From Lutraria lutraria (Eukaryota; Mollusca; Bivalvia; Venerida; Mactridae): a DNA stretch of 64,000 nucleotides. Positions 1 to 12,800 of this stretch are shown in pieces (the stretch's first letter is position 1; each line of letters starts with the position of its first letter). The notes beneath the pieces were generated by a model. That model saw only the letters and a program-made list of their open reading frames with translations. It searched no databases and was not told the DNA's origin. A program made the position numbers and the translations under genes. The DNA lies in NCBI GenBank assembly GCA_964023205.1, contig OZ026836.1, positions 3,541,501 to 3,605,500 on the forward strand. Direction: 5' to 3'.

Positions 1-3000
1 ACAAAAGAAAGTATCGATGATTCAAAGCACCAACACAATTATTTGTCCAGATACAATGATGATCAAACTTATGAACACAGCGATTACATACCCCTGAAAA
101 TATACAAATTTACTAAATAATGATAGAAGAATTCAACAAGAAAATCCACAAAGCACTATCAAGGGAAAAGAGATCAAGGGAGATAATAATGTGCAATAAC
201 AGGCAATAACCCTAGTGTTTCCTGCAGAGTTTAAAAGCGGCATGGCGTTTTTTGTGCTAAAGGCCACTTTCAAAACGCGGTTAGAACCATGCAGGGCAAA
301 TTGCCTGATTACTCCTTTAGTTAGTGATGTTACTTGTCACTGCATGGTATAACTTGCCATCACAGCTATCTGTTCAAGATTATGTCTGAATTAATTGTAA
401 AGGCAGCATGACAATTTGTCTTTGAGGCATGGCGCAGCGCCGTCCTAAAAAGGCCTGGAGGAAACACTAAACCCTTTTAGTAATGAAAATCTACTTCAAT
501 AATATCACATGATCACTTATCGTCGGATACCCATGGTCGCTGACTTAATGTATGTAGCGGAACGGAGTCAGCAGCCGTGGGTATCCGACAATGATAATCA
601 CCACAACAAAGCTATTCTGCATTGATAAAGAATACAGTTTTTCTTTTCAGGACATAATATAAACAGTTTTCCTCAAATTTAAATATTATCTCACCACAAT
701 GTTTTGATCTGGCTGGTTTGATGAAGTTGCAAGTCAAACATTTCTTTTTACTGTCATACAATATGCCATCATGACTGTAAACCTGCTTGTATACACTGTG
801 ATTCTTAGCAGTTATCTCCCCTGGATCACCTGCGTTATAAACATAGTCCTGAATTCTTTATAATGAAGTCTATAATCACCATAGTGACAAGTTAATAAAT
901 ATATGATAAAATAACTGTTAAAACAAGTAAGATTTATGCTTAATTCATTCATATAGTTTTACATGTATAAAGAAAAAGTTCTACACACTTTCATTTATCA
1001 TTCTTGATAAATCTTTGGTGTTTGTGTATCTTAACAACATTTAGTGAAATCATGCGAAAGTGTGATTCCATCTTGATTGTCAAGGATTCGAACACACAAT
1101 TCTCAGGTCAAATATCTTATGCACTTCCTCTAAACCTCTCTATGATTAAAATATTCAATACAATATACGGAGGATTTACATTTATTTGTAACCTCCTACG
1201 TACATGTATACGGTAATAATGATATACATATACAAACCTATCCAAGCTTTATGCCAGCAGAAAAAATTAACAAATATGAAAACAAATGGCCAGAATGTAT
1301 GATTATTGTCTGGATAATGTTGATAGAGAATAGGTAACATATCAACCACCCATACTGCATGTCCTAACAATATAAGTACAGCAAATATCACCTGGAACAC
1401 ACAGGTTCTGAAATAAACATGGGTTTAATTATGAAGTATGTTGTAACTTACAAGAAGCAAGGAAACAAAGTGAGCTTATCAGTTTGGGATGAATGGTGAA
1501 TCACATTCATGACATGATAAAAAAAAGAATTGTGAATAAAAAGGACATACATATGATAAGTGCAAAAGTACAAACATGAACATTGTTTAACATGTTCATG
1601 TATGATGCACTTGTCAGTATACCGCTGAAACACTTGACATATAAAGATTGCACACATCTATAATATATAAGAGAATCATATCAAATAGATGGAAACAATT
1701 ATCAGTTTAATAGAGGGGATCCTTCACATTCATGTATATTGTATTCAGATAAAATATATGCACGAGATACACACAATTTTGTGGTGGATGAAATTAAAAA
1801 CACTACACAGTAAGGCCATGCAATGCGGTAACTAGAGCTGGGACGGGTAAAAAAATTTGTACCCGGGTACCCGTGACCATATTACCCGTGAGTACCCGAG
1901 TACCCCTATTCATCTCAAAAGAGTTATCATTCCTGCATCCTGTCACTATATATTACTTAAAACGATTGGCAAACAACCAAACTGCACAAAAAGCCGGCAA
2001 AATTCGGCAATAACTCGCGCTCCTTAGCGATAAACAGATGACAAAATGCAATATCTGCGACCTTGAGTTGAATAAATACATATATAGCAGAACAAAGTTA
2101 CATGTGTCCGACTCCAAGTACTCGAGTACTTGTCCCAGCTCTAGCGGTAACCCTACCCAAAGTATTTTAAGTGTTAGAATTTAAGATAGGTAGGAAATGT
2201 ATTATTTTCTTAAATTTAATTTTATACTGAACCCAAAATTTAAAACTTGTCAGAATGCTATTTTTTTTATTTCAGAAAATGTTTTATCTGAGAGGCCCCC
2301 AAAAAAGTTGAGTAGGGGACTTTTTGGTGAGTAGGTTGCATTACTGCAAACAAAATATTTTTTGAGGATGGCCTGTATAATATATAGGATCTCCATGCAC
2401 GATCTTGTCTATTCAAAACTTTATCGCCATGGATTTTATTGAGTCTGGACTGGGTACATAACCATTTGATGTAAACTGTTAGTATGTAGCATATATAGAT
2501 ATATTTACATGATCTATGGAATTTTAAATACCTTTCATACAGTAAGTGTCTACATAACTTGAAGGTAAGATTCTGTAAAATTCCAGGAACAATTCTTGAA
2601 ACAGACTGAAATCAGAATATAATGAATAAAAGGATGTTATGAATATGATGTATGCAGATTTTATGAAGGAATATCAATATAAATGACTTAAACTTAGGAT
2701 CTACAGCAATATCCATGTACATAAATTTTTTGATGGAATAAAACACACTTAAGGTGGAACCAAACGATTGAAATAACGTCGTTTTCGACGTCAAAACGCT
2801 TATTTTTACGGTATTTATAGTGCCTCCCTGAAAACATCTATCGCTCTATCAATTTAAGTAGATATTTAATGAAATAAACATTTAATAGTGGAGAATAAAA
2901 TTACCTACATGTAGGTATAGATTTTATGTTCATGACTTAATCATAAGTGCAAATAAAACGATTTTAAATGTAAAATTTAATGTTTTTTTCTTCTCACTTT

Positions 3001-6000
3001 CAAACTTAAATTATTTTTATTAAAAATCTGCCCGAGGGATTTTTTTTGACTAGAATGAAGTTTGATGTGTCATCTACTGTTCTCGTAAATTTTAAGAAAA
3101 TCTATCGAGCCGTTTTTATTTTATCCAATCTTCCCTATATAGCGTTACCCTACAAAACGCTCATTCGCCTTCAAAAACGTCGTTTGACACACTGTGTACA
3201 GCGCTATTCTCTCTGTTCCGGGTTGGCTCTCGGTTGGTTCCGGATGAGTAACCTGGCGAAACCCTGTCAAACCAGGAGTACAACCTTGGTGACACTGTAG
3301 TCATCCATGGCAGTCCTGGATGGACCTTGTTGTTCTAGCGCTATCGGGCAATCAGTCCCGTATTTGTTAAAATGTTTAATACATAATACAACCAGGGCTT
3401 ACCGGGAAATATTAAGAACCTGCTTAATCCTTAAAGCTACTAGACAGAACTGAGGTAGGTCCGGTGTTGTACCTGGCTGTAGCATGATATACACAAGGTA
3501 TTAATGTTCCGGATTATTGGACTACGTGCGTGGTTGACACTTAAGGTCGATATACCGGTTATATGCCACAGAGAGGTCCCGGTGTACATAACGTTTTCAA
3601 GCTACCCCATTTCATTAAAACGTTTTGAGATTACCCCCTCCATTTTCAAATGCCCAACCCGGTAATCTGAAAACGTTTTTAATAGATTACCCCGGGTAAT
3701 TTGAATTTGAAAATTCATAACAAGAGAGAGCTTGCACACGGATAGGGAGATTACAAATATAAATGCATGTACTACATTTATTTAGCAACCATAAAGTGAA
3801 GTCGATCCCCATCACAGACGATTTTGATTTTGCATTTGCAAAATAAAGGAAATTTTCAGGATTATTTAGGAGTGTAGCGATACTTTTTATTATTCATCTA
3901 AGTTGTTTGATATTATTGCATAATGCGTCATACGTCAATTATGAATATAAATGTTAAGCGCTTTCCTCTTAGAGAGATTCTGTGAACCTCTAGTTTTACC
4001 AAAAAGGGTCTGAGCTTAATACATGTGCTATAATAACAAATAATGTGGTCCTAATGACGAAATCATATGACGTCATATACTGTTCATTTCTTCATTATGG
4101 AATCATATTTTGCCCAAAAAAAAAAAACAATTAAATATTGTAGGTTTTCTGAACACAAGTAAGTGTGTGATTGCAAAGGTCAGGTCTTTCATTTTTGTTC
4201 ATTAATTAAATAAGAGTGTATACTCTCCATTAGTCTGGAGTTCCTTCCCCTTACACTATGTTATCGGTATTTGTAGAGCATGTCCGGGAACCAGACTAAC
4301 TCTCCATGATCCTAATAGGATCCTATAGCTTCATGTAAGTATAGCGTACATTCAGTTAAGAAATACAGGAATATATATGTGAATAAACCTCGTTGACTGT
4401 GAATCATACGAATGAATTATAACCTGAAATATAAACATTTTGTCCATTAAATTTAACATAGGATGGGGAGGCGTTTGAAAACGTTTTCAAGTTACCGGGG
4501 AGGATTATTATTCAACGGGGGAGGGAGTTTGAAAACGTTTTAATGTTACTGGGGCCGGTACTTTGAAAACGTTTTTAAGTTACCGGGGGTAACCTGAAAA
4601 GGGAGAGCTTGAAAATGTTACACCGGGACCATCACTGCGACAGTGTGAATCGGGCTTACACTTGAACGTTCCGATGACATCATGCATTTTTATGCATTTA
4701 AATCAAATCTGAAACAACGGACTCGTTTGTTGTTATCATGTTTGTATTTTTCTATAGCAATCATCTTCGCTTATATTAAGTATCTGTATCATAAATGCGC
4801 TATCACAACGGGGTCGTAAATCTGTTTTTAAGAGTCAAAATTAATATTTACCCCAAAAAATAAACATACATAGAATGCATATCATTAAAACAACACATCT
4901 AAATAAACTTCTCAATTATAATATAATAATTATATATTATGTAAATCATGGAACCTTGTTTTTTATACAAAAAATGGAATTAATAATCACGATTATCTTC
5001 CATTTTAGTTCACTAGAGCGGCCAAGTTTTTTCAATTTTGTCATATTATTTATTTACGCATATGTACACAAAATTAATGTAAAATTGTTTATTGTTATCT
5101 GAAAAGAATGGCAATCGGATTAAGGTTACTGACAGGCAATGTATCATTAATTCAAGCAAATAGTTTTAGATCATTGTGTACAGTAAATAAAATAGATGTA
5201 AGTATGCATTAGATACCAAAAACCAGACGTGTGTTTAAAACGACGTTCTTGAAAGCGAATGAGCGCTTTATAAGGTAATGCTATCATTCAAAGCTTTAAT
5301 AAAATTAAAACGGCTCGATAGATTTTCTTAAAATTTACGAGAACAGTAGATGACACATCAAACTTTATTATAGACAAAAATAAAAAAAATCCCTCGGGCA
5401 GATTATTAATAAAAATAATTTAAGTTTGAAAGTGAGAAGAAAACAACATTAAATTTTACATTTAAAATCGTTTTATTTGCACTTATAATTAAGTCATGAT
5501 CATCAAATTTATACCTACGTGTAGGTAATTATATTCTCCGCTATTAAAATTTTATTTCATTGAATGTTTCCATAAACTGATAGAGCAATAAGTATTTTCA
5601 GAGAGGCACTATAAATACCGTAAAAATGAGCGTTTTGACGTCGAAAACGACGTTATTTCAATCGTTTGGTTCCACCTTAATTAGACCAGGTTGTTGTAAA
5701 TAACACTACCTGATTAGACCTGAGTGATTGAAGGAACAGGATGATACTTATTAATTTTACCTTGGTTAATTAATTGTTACTTAACAAATAAGATGCTCAT
5801 TTTGAAGGTAATTAAATGATCCAGTCACAGAATTGCCACAAAACATATATAACTCCATTCCTACTTTCAGTCATAGGGTGGAAACATACAGTATTTTGCC
5901 TGCACACGAAATTGCTTTGTCAAATCCCAGTTATTTAAACAGTAATTGAGTATTCACTAGAGTAGATATATGAATGGAACAGAAAAACAATAACTCAAGA

Positions 6001-6288
6001 TTTGGGTTTTGATAACATTATGTTACAATGTTAAATGTCCACACAGTGGCTGCTTGAAATCAATGTGCACCCCATAAAACAGAATTACATTGATACGCCC
6101 CCTCAAAACAAATTCATGCACGTGATTTCCGTTCGTTTATAAAAGTAAACAAATCCTACCTCAGCTATGACCTCTCTTAATGTGCCAAATGGGCCCGAGC
6201 ATAGAATGGCTGAATCACGATATAATATGCATAACACACCAACTATTAAAAGTATAATATAAGCTGCAAGTAAAACTATAATATCCAT
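1..6288 (-). CDS. ZDHHC4: DHHC palmitoyltransferase, ZDHHC4-like (3' part outside window)
   Basis: Integral-membrane S-acyltransferase that would attach palmitate to cysteines of target proteins. Exons read on the minus strand: 6288-6160 (start codon at 6288; 43 codons, with a first membrane segment rich in I, L and V); 1407 to about 1238 (two hydrophobic segments, [19 protein letters not shown] and [13 protein letters not shown]); 848-695 (51 codons plus one base, ending in [15 protein letters not shown]); and 93-1, which continues out of the window. The last junction is in frame and completes the Cys-rich domain: [12 protein letters not shown], with the DHHC codons at 64-53, then [12 protein letters not shown]. 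The N-terminus and the KPARSKHC wording resemble ZDHHC4 more than other DHHC enzymes. Two points are open: the exon between 6160 and 1407 is not identified with confidence (a GTAAGT donor near 1452 is a candidate), and the donor near 1238 leaves a one-base phase mismatch with the 848 acceptor. The C-terminal half lies beyond position 1. Confidence 0.82.
213..469. mobile_element. Small inverted-repeat element (MITE) in ZDHHC4 intron
   Basis: The ends TAGTGTTTCCTGCAG (213) and CTGGAGGAAACACTA (to 469) are inverted repeats. The bases AACCC flank both sides (208-212 and 470-474), consistent with a 5-bp target-site duplication. There is no coding capacity. Superfamily not assigned. Confidence 0.6.
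515..601. repeat. Long near-perfect palindrome (hairpin) in ZDHHC4 intron
   Basis: The left arm contains GTCGGATACCCATGG and the right arm CCGTGGGTATCCGAC. Pairing continues inward through GCTGACT/AGTCAGC, so about 85 bp can fold into one stem with few mismatches. It is probably a very short palindromic MITE. Confidence 0.6.
1833..2143. mobile_element. hAT-type MITE with 8-bp target duplication
   Basis: The 311-bp element starts TAGAGCTGGGAC and ends GTCCCAGCTCTA, a perfect 12-bp inverted repeat. It is flanked by the 8-bp direct repeat GCGGTAAC at 1825-1832 and 2144-2151. An 8-bp duplication is the hAT superfamily hallmark. The interior carries ACCCGGGTACCCG-type repeats and no ORF, so it is non-autonomous. 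Confidence 0.88.
2749..5680. mobile_element. TTAA-bounded element with about 450-bp terminal inverted repeats
   Basis: The left end at 2749 reads TTAAGGTGGAACCAAACGAT and the right end at 5680 is its reverse complement. The inverted repeats run for about 450 bp (2753 to about 3196 and about 5226 to 5676) with scattered mismatches. TTAA at both outer edges may be a target-site duplication as in piggyBac-type elements, but the terminal bases GG do not match the usual piggyBac end, so the superfamily is open. No transposase ORF is visible inside. A second foldback element (3574-4630) lies within it. The whole unit is inside the large ZDHHC4 intron. Confidence 0.75.
3574..4630. mobile_element. 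Foldback element nested in the TTAA element
   Basis: The ends GGTCCCGGTGTA (left) and TACACCGGGACC (right) are inverted repeats. Inside each end are several variants of a short module containing GAAAACGTTTT and a C-run or G-run, in opposite orientation on the two sides. This is typical of foldback elements with repeated termini. No ORF. Confidence 0.6.
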
Positions 6289-6844
6289 GATGCATCATCA
6301 ACCTTTACTGTATAGTAATGTTATTCGCACCCAATATATTTCGGCCCTATGCGGTATTTACAGTCGGCACACCAGTAATCTCGAGTGATCTATTTATTAC
6401 GTTTACAAATGTACGATAGATGTGGTTTCTGTACTGACTCTGTCTACAGTACTGTTTCATGTGACATAAATTTATAGTTCCAATATTTATAGTCTCTGTC
6501 TCTTGTCTAACTGACGCTTTTTGTGTGCAAACTTTTAAAATCGTCCATTTCCCTCTGATACATTACAAAATGGGACCCTACAAAGTGTTTCAACATAGAT
6601 AAGGAACTATTTCATGTGTTTAATTAACTCGACTGAATATTTTGGACATGCAAGCTGAAAAAACATTTACGCCAAAAACGTATCATGTAATTTCCCGCCA
6701 ATTCTTCAAGTTTCATGATCAACTAATTTTATCACTAACACCGTTTAGTGAAATTCAGACTGGTTATTTGAAAAAGTAAAATATCACTGTTTTTAGCCCT
6801 AGAATTTATGATCCAGACCAAGTTGTACATGTGCAAAAGAGAAA
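6289..6844. promoter_or_regulatory. Shared upstream region of two divergent genes
   Basis: Only 556 bp separate the minus-strand start codon of the ZDHHC4-like gene (6288) from the plus-strand start codon of the STK31-like gene (6845). A bidirectional promoter or two abutting promoters is the simplest reading. I see no clear TATA box or CpG-rich stretch. Transcription start sites cannot be placed from sequence alone. Confidence 0.5.
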
Positions 6845-9800
6845 ATGGCTCGAAAACCTCCAACATTTAATCTGTTTGTTGGCAATTTACCCCAAGATGC
6901 CAATGAGGTGACAATTTGTCGAATGCATTTTGATTTGCAAATGTTAATCGGGCGCATGCTTGACATTATTACTCGCAAATTATGAACCATTCTTGAAAAC
7001 AAAAATAAAAAGCACAAATTGGACGCCAACGCTTTGTTTTTTAATAAGATCATTAGGTACAATTTATTATTTACGAATCATACAATGAAGTCATCGTGTT
7101 GCATAGTGAGCGACTGCATAATCCAAACGAGGATTCATGTCGATTCGTTGTATAATACATCTCGTACTCGATACCATTCATACTAAAATAAAAGAAAACT
7201 TAGGCTCGAATTGATTTCGACTTGTATACAAGTCTAAGAATGCAGAGGTCGTAAAAATCTCCTATGACTGTAGTCTTTAATGAGTAATTTTTATCAAGAT
7301 AACTGTTTAACCTCAAACAAGTAATATGAGCTATGTAATAATTTAGCCCTACTAATTCAGTTGGCTGATTTCGTGGAAGAATTCGGAAGGGCCATCCTGT
7401 CAGCCTTACAAAGATCTGCATATTTGATCTGCATATTTACATGCGGAAATTCAAATTACTTGAAAATTCTTCAATAATAAACTGGTATAACTTACTTGAA
7501 TTGGTAGAAATAACAATAATCTGCATGAATGTGCTTAAAAAATTCTTTGTTAATGTCAAATTTTAAATATTAAACTTAAAATTTTATGGTGTATGTTATA
7601 AACAGTATCAACATACTTTAGCCAAATCCAATTCTACTCAGTATACAACTACCGTCTGAATTGTTCAATTCTAAATTGATGTATATAATTTGAATGGCTA
7701 CTTAGGGTTAACGAATTCGTGATTATCTAGCCAACGTTTCGTTTATATGCCAGCTAATTTAAACTTGTGCTTTAATTATTTGCACTGCAAATTTTTTAGA
7801 TTAGGCGATTTTTACCATGACTCCAGCAGTTATATGCCATTACTCCAGGTTCTTTTTTAGTTGGGAAATAGAGGGCACTGGGGAGAAACAAAACATTAAA
7901 TGCACCTTTCGAAAGTAATATTGGAATAATTCATGCGCATATGAGTATAGAAACGGGTTTTCAACCAACAGAATGGTTCACTTTGGTTACAGATATGCCC
8001 AACACGTTCTAATAGGGGAATATTTCGCACACAAATGTGCAGATCTTTGTTGGACTGTGGGGGACGGGGCCAAGTTGAACAGGTGTAGTCACAGACTAAT
8101 TAGTTGGACTATGTAGTAATTATGATGCGTGGCTTCTTACTATAAAATCAGCATAATTTTCTGCAATCAGACTTAAGTATTCGATTTTTCTTACGGCAAG
8201 ATCTGATGACGGCCTATACCAGTTTCTATTTTCAAAAGTCAGAATTTCCATTATCGCTATGTATATCTATAATTCAATTTCATCAGTACTTTGGCGGAAT
8301 GAACTTTCTGCCTGACGATGTTATTTAAACATTAGTAAACGTTAAATTACATAATTATAACATATTTGTCTGCAACCACTTATTGATTTTTTAGCTCACA
8401 TGTCACAAACTGACAAAGTGAGCTATTAGGATCACTCTCCGTCCGGCGTCGTGCGTCGTCAAACTTTTTGTTGTGACCACACTAGGGGCCACATTTTTGG
8501 CTCAATTTTAGCAAAACTGGGTCAGAACGTTAATATCAACAAAATCTCGGACGAGTTCGATATTGGGCCATTTGGGGTCAAAAACTAGGTCACCAGGGCC
8601 AAATAAGGGAAAACCTTGTGAACACTTTAGAAATCACTGTTTTGAATTTATCTTCATGAAACTTTGTCAGAATGTTTATTTCAATAATATGTAGGTCAAG
8701 TTTGAAAATGGGTAATTTCTGTAGTAAAATTAGGTCACTAGGGCAAATTGCTGGAAAACCTTGTGAACACTCTAGAAGTCACTGTTTTGATTGGATGATC
8801 ATGAAACCTTGTCAGAATGTTTGTCTTCATAATATCTTGGACGAGTTCGAACATGGGTCATCTTGGGTCAAAAACTAGGTCGCTAGGTCAAATCTTGTGA
8901 AAAACCATGTTAACACTGTAGATTTCACAGTTATTATTGGATCTTCACCAAACTTTGTCAAATCGTTTGTTTTAATGATATAACAGTCAAGTATAAATAT
9001 GGGTCATCTGGGGTCAATAACTAGGTCACCAGGTCAAATCTTAGGAAAACTTTGTTAACACTGTAGATGTCACAGTTTTAATTGGATCTTCACCAAACCT
9101 TGTCAAAATGTTTGCCTCAATGATATGTGGGTCAAGGATGAACATGGGTCAGCCGGGTTCGAAAACTGGGTCACCAGGTCAAATCTTAGGTAAAAGTCTT
9201 GTAAAAGCTCTAAATGTCATGCTTTTAATTGGATCTTGGCCAAACCTTGTCAGATTGTTTGTCTTAATGATATTAAGGACAAGTTCAAATATGGGTCACC
9301 TAGGGTCAAAAACCAGGTCACAAGGTCAAATCTTAAGAAAACCTTAATAACACTGTAGATGTCAAATTTTGATCGTATCTTCACCAAACCTAGTCAGACT
9401 GTTTGTCTTAATGATATGTAAGACAAATTCGAACATAGGTCGTCTGGGGTCAAAAACTAGGTCACCGGTTCAAAACAATGTTTTAATGAGTGAACAGTGA
9501 TTGTCATGTGAGCGATATAGGGCCATCTTGGCCCTCTTGTTTAGTAATCCTGATCGATCTGGCCATAGTAGTATAGAAAATTTAATAAACATGGACATCA
9601 CATGGGCGCTATCATTATATTTAGTTGCGTAAGAATAGGTGTTTGTGATAACTACAAGTCAAATATTGTTTTTTACTGCAGTTAAAAATAGAATCAGATC
9701 ACTCTCAGAATTATGAAATCAAGGCCCTGATTGGCTTGTGAAAAAAGTCTTCTGAGGTGACCTTCTATAGGTCGTCTTCAGATCCTCATAGTGTAGCGGG

Positions 9801-12800
9801 TTTGAGGATCTGATATCCTCATAGTGTAGCGGGTTTGAGGATCTGATTTTAATCAGATTGAATTTTCTGTTGTTTTTTCTGCAGCATGACTGATCAATTA
9901 TTTCATCTTTACTTAATCTATTGTTTTGATTTGTTTTTTTACAGAAAAATCTTGGGAAGATATTTTCTCCATTTGGTGAAATTGCTGGTATTATTGTCAA
10001 GGAGACGTCTAAAGTTCAACCACCATACAACAAATTTGCGTAAGACATGAGACTAATTAATAAAAATTTCACTCTTTTGGACATTTTGATACATTTTTGT
10101 CCTTCAAATTTGTTTCTTGTATGTTGATGGATCAAGCCATATTGTGTATTTTATTTCAAGTACAATATATTAATAATTTGAAGCTGAATGGCTAAAATTA
10201 ATTTTGGATTAATCTGATTATTGTCTTCATGAATTTGCTTTTCATATTTGGAAATATTGTTTGATGAAGGACTTATACTCACCCATGAATTGGCAACTGC
10301 TAAATAAGGCTAAAACGATATCAAGAGAATCCCACGATCCGTTGCAATACTCAACCTTTTCAGACAGGTGTTTACGAACTTAAATATACTAGAAAACAGG
10401 CAGTTGGGCGAGGGAAATAGGATGCAACTAGGGGTGAAACAATTCACCTGTGCACCGCATAACCGTGGTTTGAAAATGCTTGGTATGATATATACCAGTA
10501 CGAAACTATCAAATCAGTATGAGTAGCGTCTCTTTCCAAAATGGTAGCCCATGCAAGAACGCACAAAAATGCCAGAAGAAAATAATTAAGGACTGCAGTA
10601 TTTATAGTGCATATAATATGCACTTTCTTCCTTAATCCTCAATTTTTTCTGTGTGAACATCAGCCTTCAAACTAGTGGGTTTCCCCCTGCCCGAAAGGAT
10701 TTTTTTCCTTCTTTTAAGTCTTTTGGGGTACAACCTAGTTATAGAGAGTTTCCATCATAAAGTATAGTCGGGCAACCTGTCACAAAAATACTGGAACATT
10801 GGGCTCAAAACAAATTTTTGACAGATTTTACATGGCAAAATTTTGGTAAAAAATCATGCAACCATTCGAAAATAGTGCAACTTTTGAATTGTGAATGCGG
10901 TTGTTCTAAAGCTTGTTTTTTTAGCTTGTATTTTTAAAGTTTGACTAAAGTAGCATGTATAACAATGTTTTCCTCTCGCAGAGCTTCAGATAATTTTTGT
11001 ATGCAACGTGTGTACTCATAGGTTTTACTTTTCAATGCGTAAAGTCAGTTGTTAGTGCTGAAAATTTCAGTAACATGCACTAATGGCGACTAAACTCCTC
11101 CCGCCTGATAATTAGATTTTACTCACCTGTATTTCAACACATACTTGTCATTGTAAGCAAGAAATCATTAGTCCATATAAAACAAAAGTGGGAAAAAACT
11201 TGGTGCATAAAAGAACTGATCAGTAATTTGCAGATAACGGAGCAAACATTCCAATATGTTTAAAAATTGTCGAAACATATCCTACTTGCTATAAGAACAA
11301 GGTAGCACAAATGACTTCATTATTTTTTTACATCATGGTTGTGTTAAATTGATTAATTAACTAATCTCTAGTCTAGTCAGAAAACTGACAGCCAGTATTT
11401 TTTTGTAATACTTAATCTTTTTCATATGGAAAGAATGTGAAGTTCTCAATTTTTAAAGCCTTTACTAAACATACCCAATAGGCCAATCAATATGTATTGC
11501 GATACTGAGAGTAGGATATAGTGATATACAGCAATACGATTTTCGGAGGTGATACACATCCCTAGATGCATCATGCTTCAATATGATACGCTGAAAATAC
11601 ACACCTGTGCATGCTCATTGAAAAAAGCCATCAGTCAAGCATTTCAAAAATGGATATCTGTTGCATCAACTTCCAACATTTCGGAATGGAATTAAACACT
11701 CGGATAATCACGGATATTTTCACTGTTGTAGACATGAGCATTCAATCACGTTGATTAATGTCGCTTCTGTGGGATTTGATTAAATTCTAACTGTAAATAC
11801 AGTAGTTGCAAATCCATGTGCATGTATAAGTCCTTGGTTTGATGCAATACCTGACAAATTTCAAATGAATATAGATATCTAATAGATAAGTGAAATGAAT
11901 AAAATATTCATGCATGTATCTTTTGGTGACTTCCATTTAAACAACTTATGGCAAATAAGATATTTTGTCATTTTAAATTAATGAAGACTTACAGTTTTCT
12001 TGACTCTAAGCTTTCATCAAGTCTTGTGTCATAAATTAATTTGCAGTTATCTCTGAAATTAACTGATTGTGATAATTTGAATGAAAAGAATTTGGTGGAA
12101 AATGTACTGTACTTTAAATCCAATTTTAGTTTTGTGAAATTCTTGTGTGAGCCAGATGCTGAAAAGGCAATTAAGGAGTTGGATAAAACAAATGTACAGG
12201 GATCCAGTATAACTGTTAGACGTGCAGAGGATCGTGCAGCAAATAAAAAAAGGTATATTCTGCTTACCAGCTCATCAGAGTAGTTAGAGAATAAGTTTTT
12301 CAATGTTTGTGATCTTTTGAAGTGAAATTGAGCTGAGACAAAAAAATGAAATTATGAATGAACACATTTCTATTGAAACTTGTTCTGTTTTGTTACTAAG
12401 AAGGTTCCTAATCAAATATTAAAAAAACTGTTTTTGTGGTAAGTGTTATGTCTACATCCAATATGTCTTGATGAATAGATATGTATTGTTTAAAACAGCT
12501 TTATTCTGTAGAAGATAGTTCCTTTGTTAAGTTTTGAAATGATAATGTTAATTGTTGTCTTTACCACCTACTTGTTTATGAAGAAAGTTCCCTTTGAAAT
12601 TTAGTAGAATTTATCATGTCTAAATTATTCTCTTGTTTTAGAAATTTTACTGATGGAGGTAATGTTGGTGGTAGTCGACATAGTGCTAAAGAATCAGGTT
12701 TGTATATTTAGTTGTGTATTGGTATTTTATACAATAAGTCTTTGGTGTTAGTGTACTAATTTGATATTAGCCAAAGACTATGCTTTATTGCTTAGTTTAT

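Noticed and set aside
1448..1657. Minus-strand open frame proposed as a ZDHHC4 exon
   Set aside because: A GTAAGT donor near 1452 has the right phase, but the peptide does not resemble the expected segment between the first two membrane helices, so it is not included in the model.
8672..9347. Plus-strand open frames of 68-79 codons
   Set aside because: They fall in tandem units of a Helentron-like element and recur at 41136-42031 in copy B. No domain is present.
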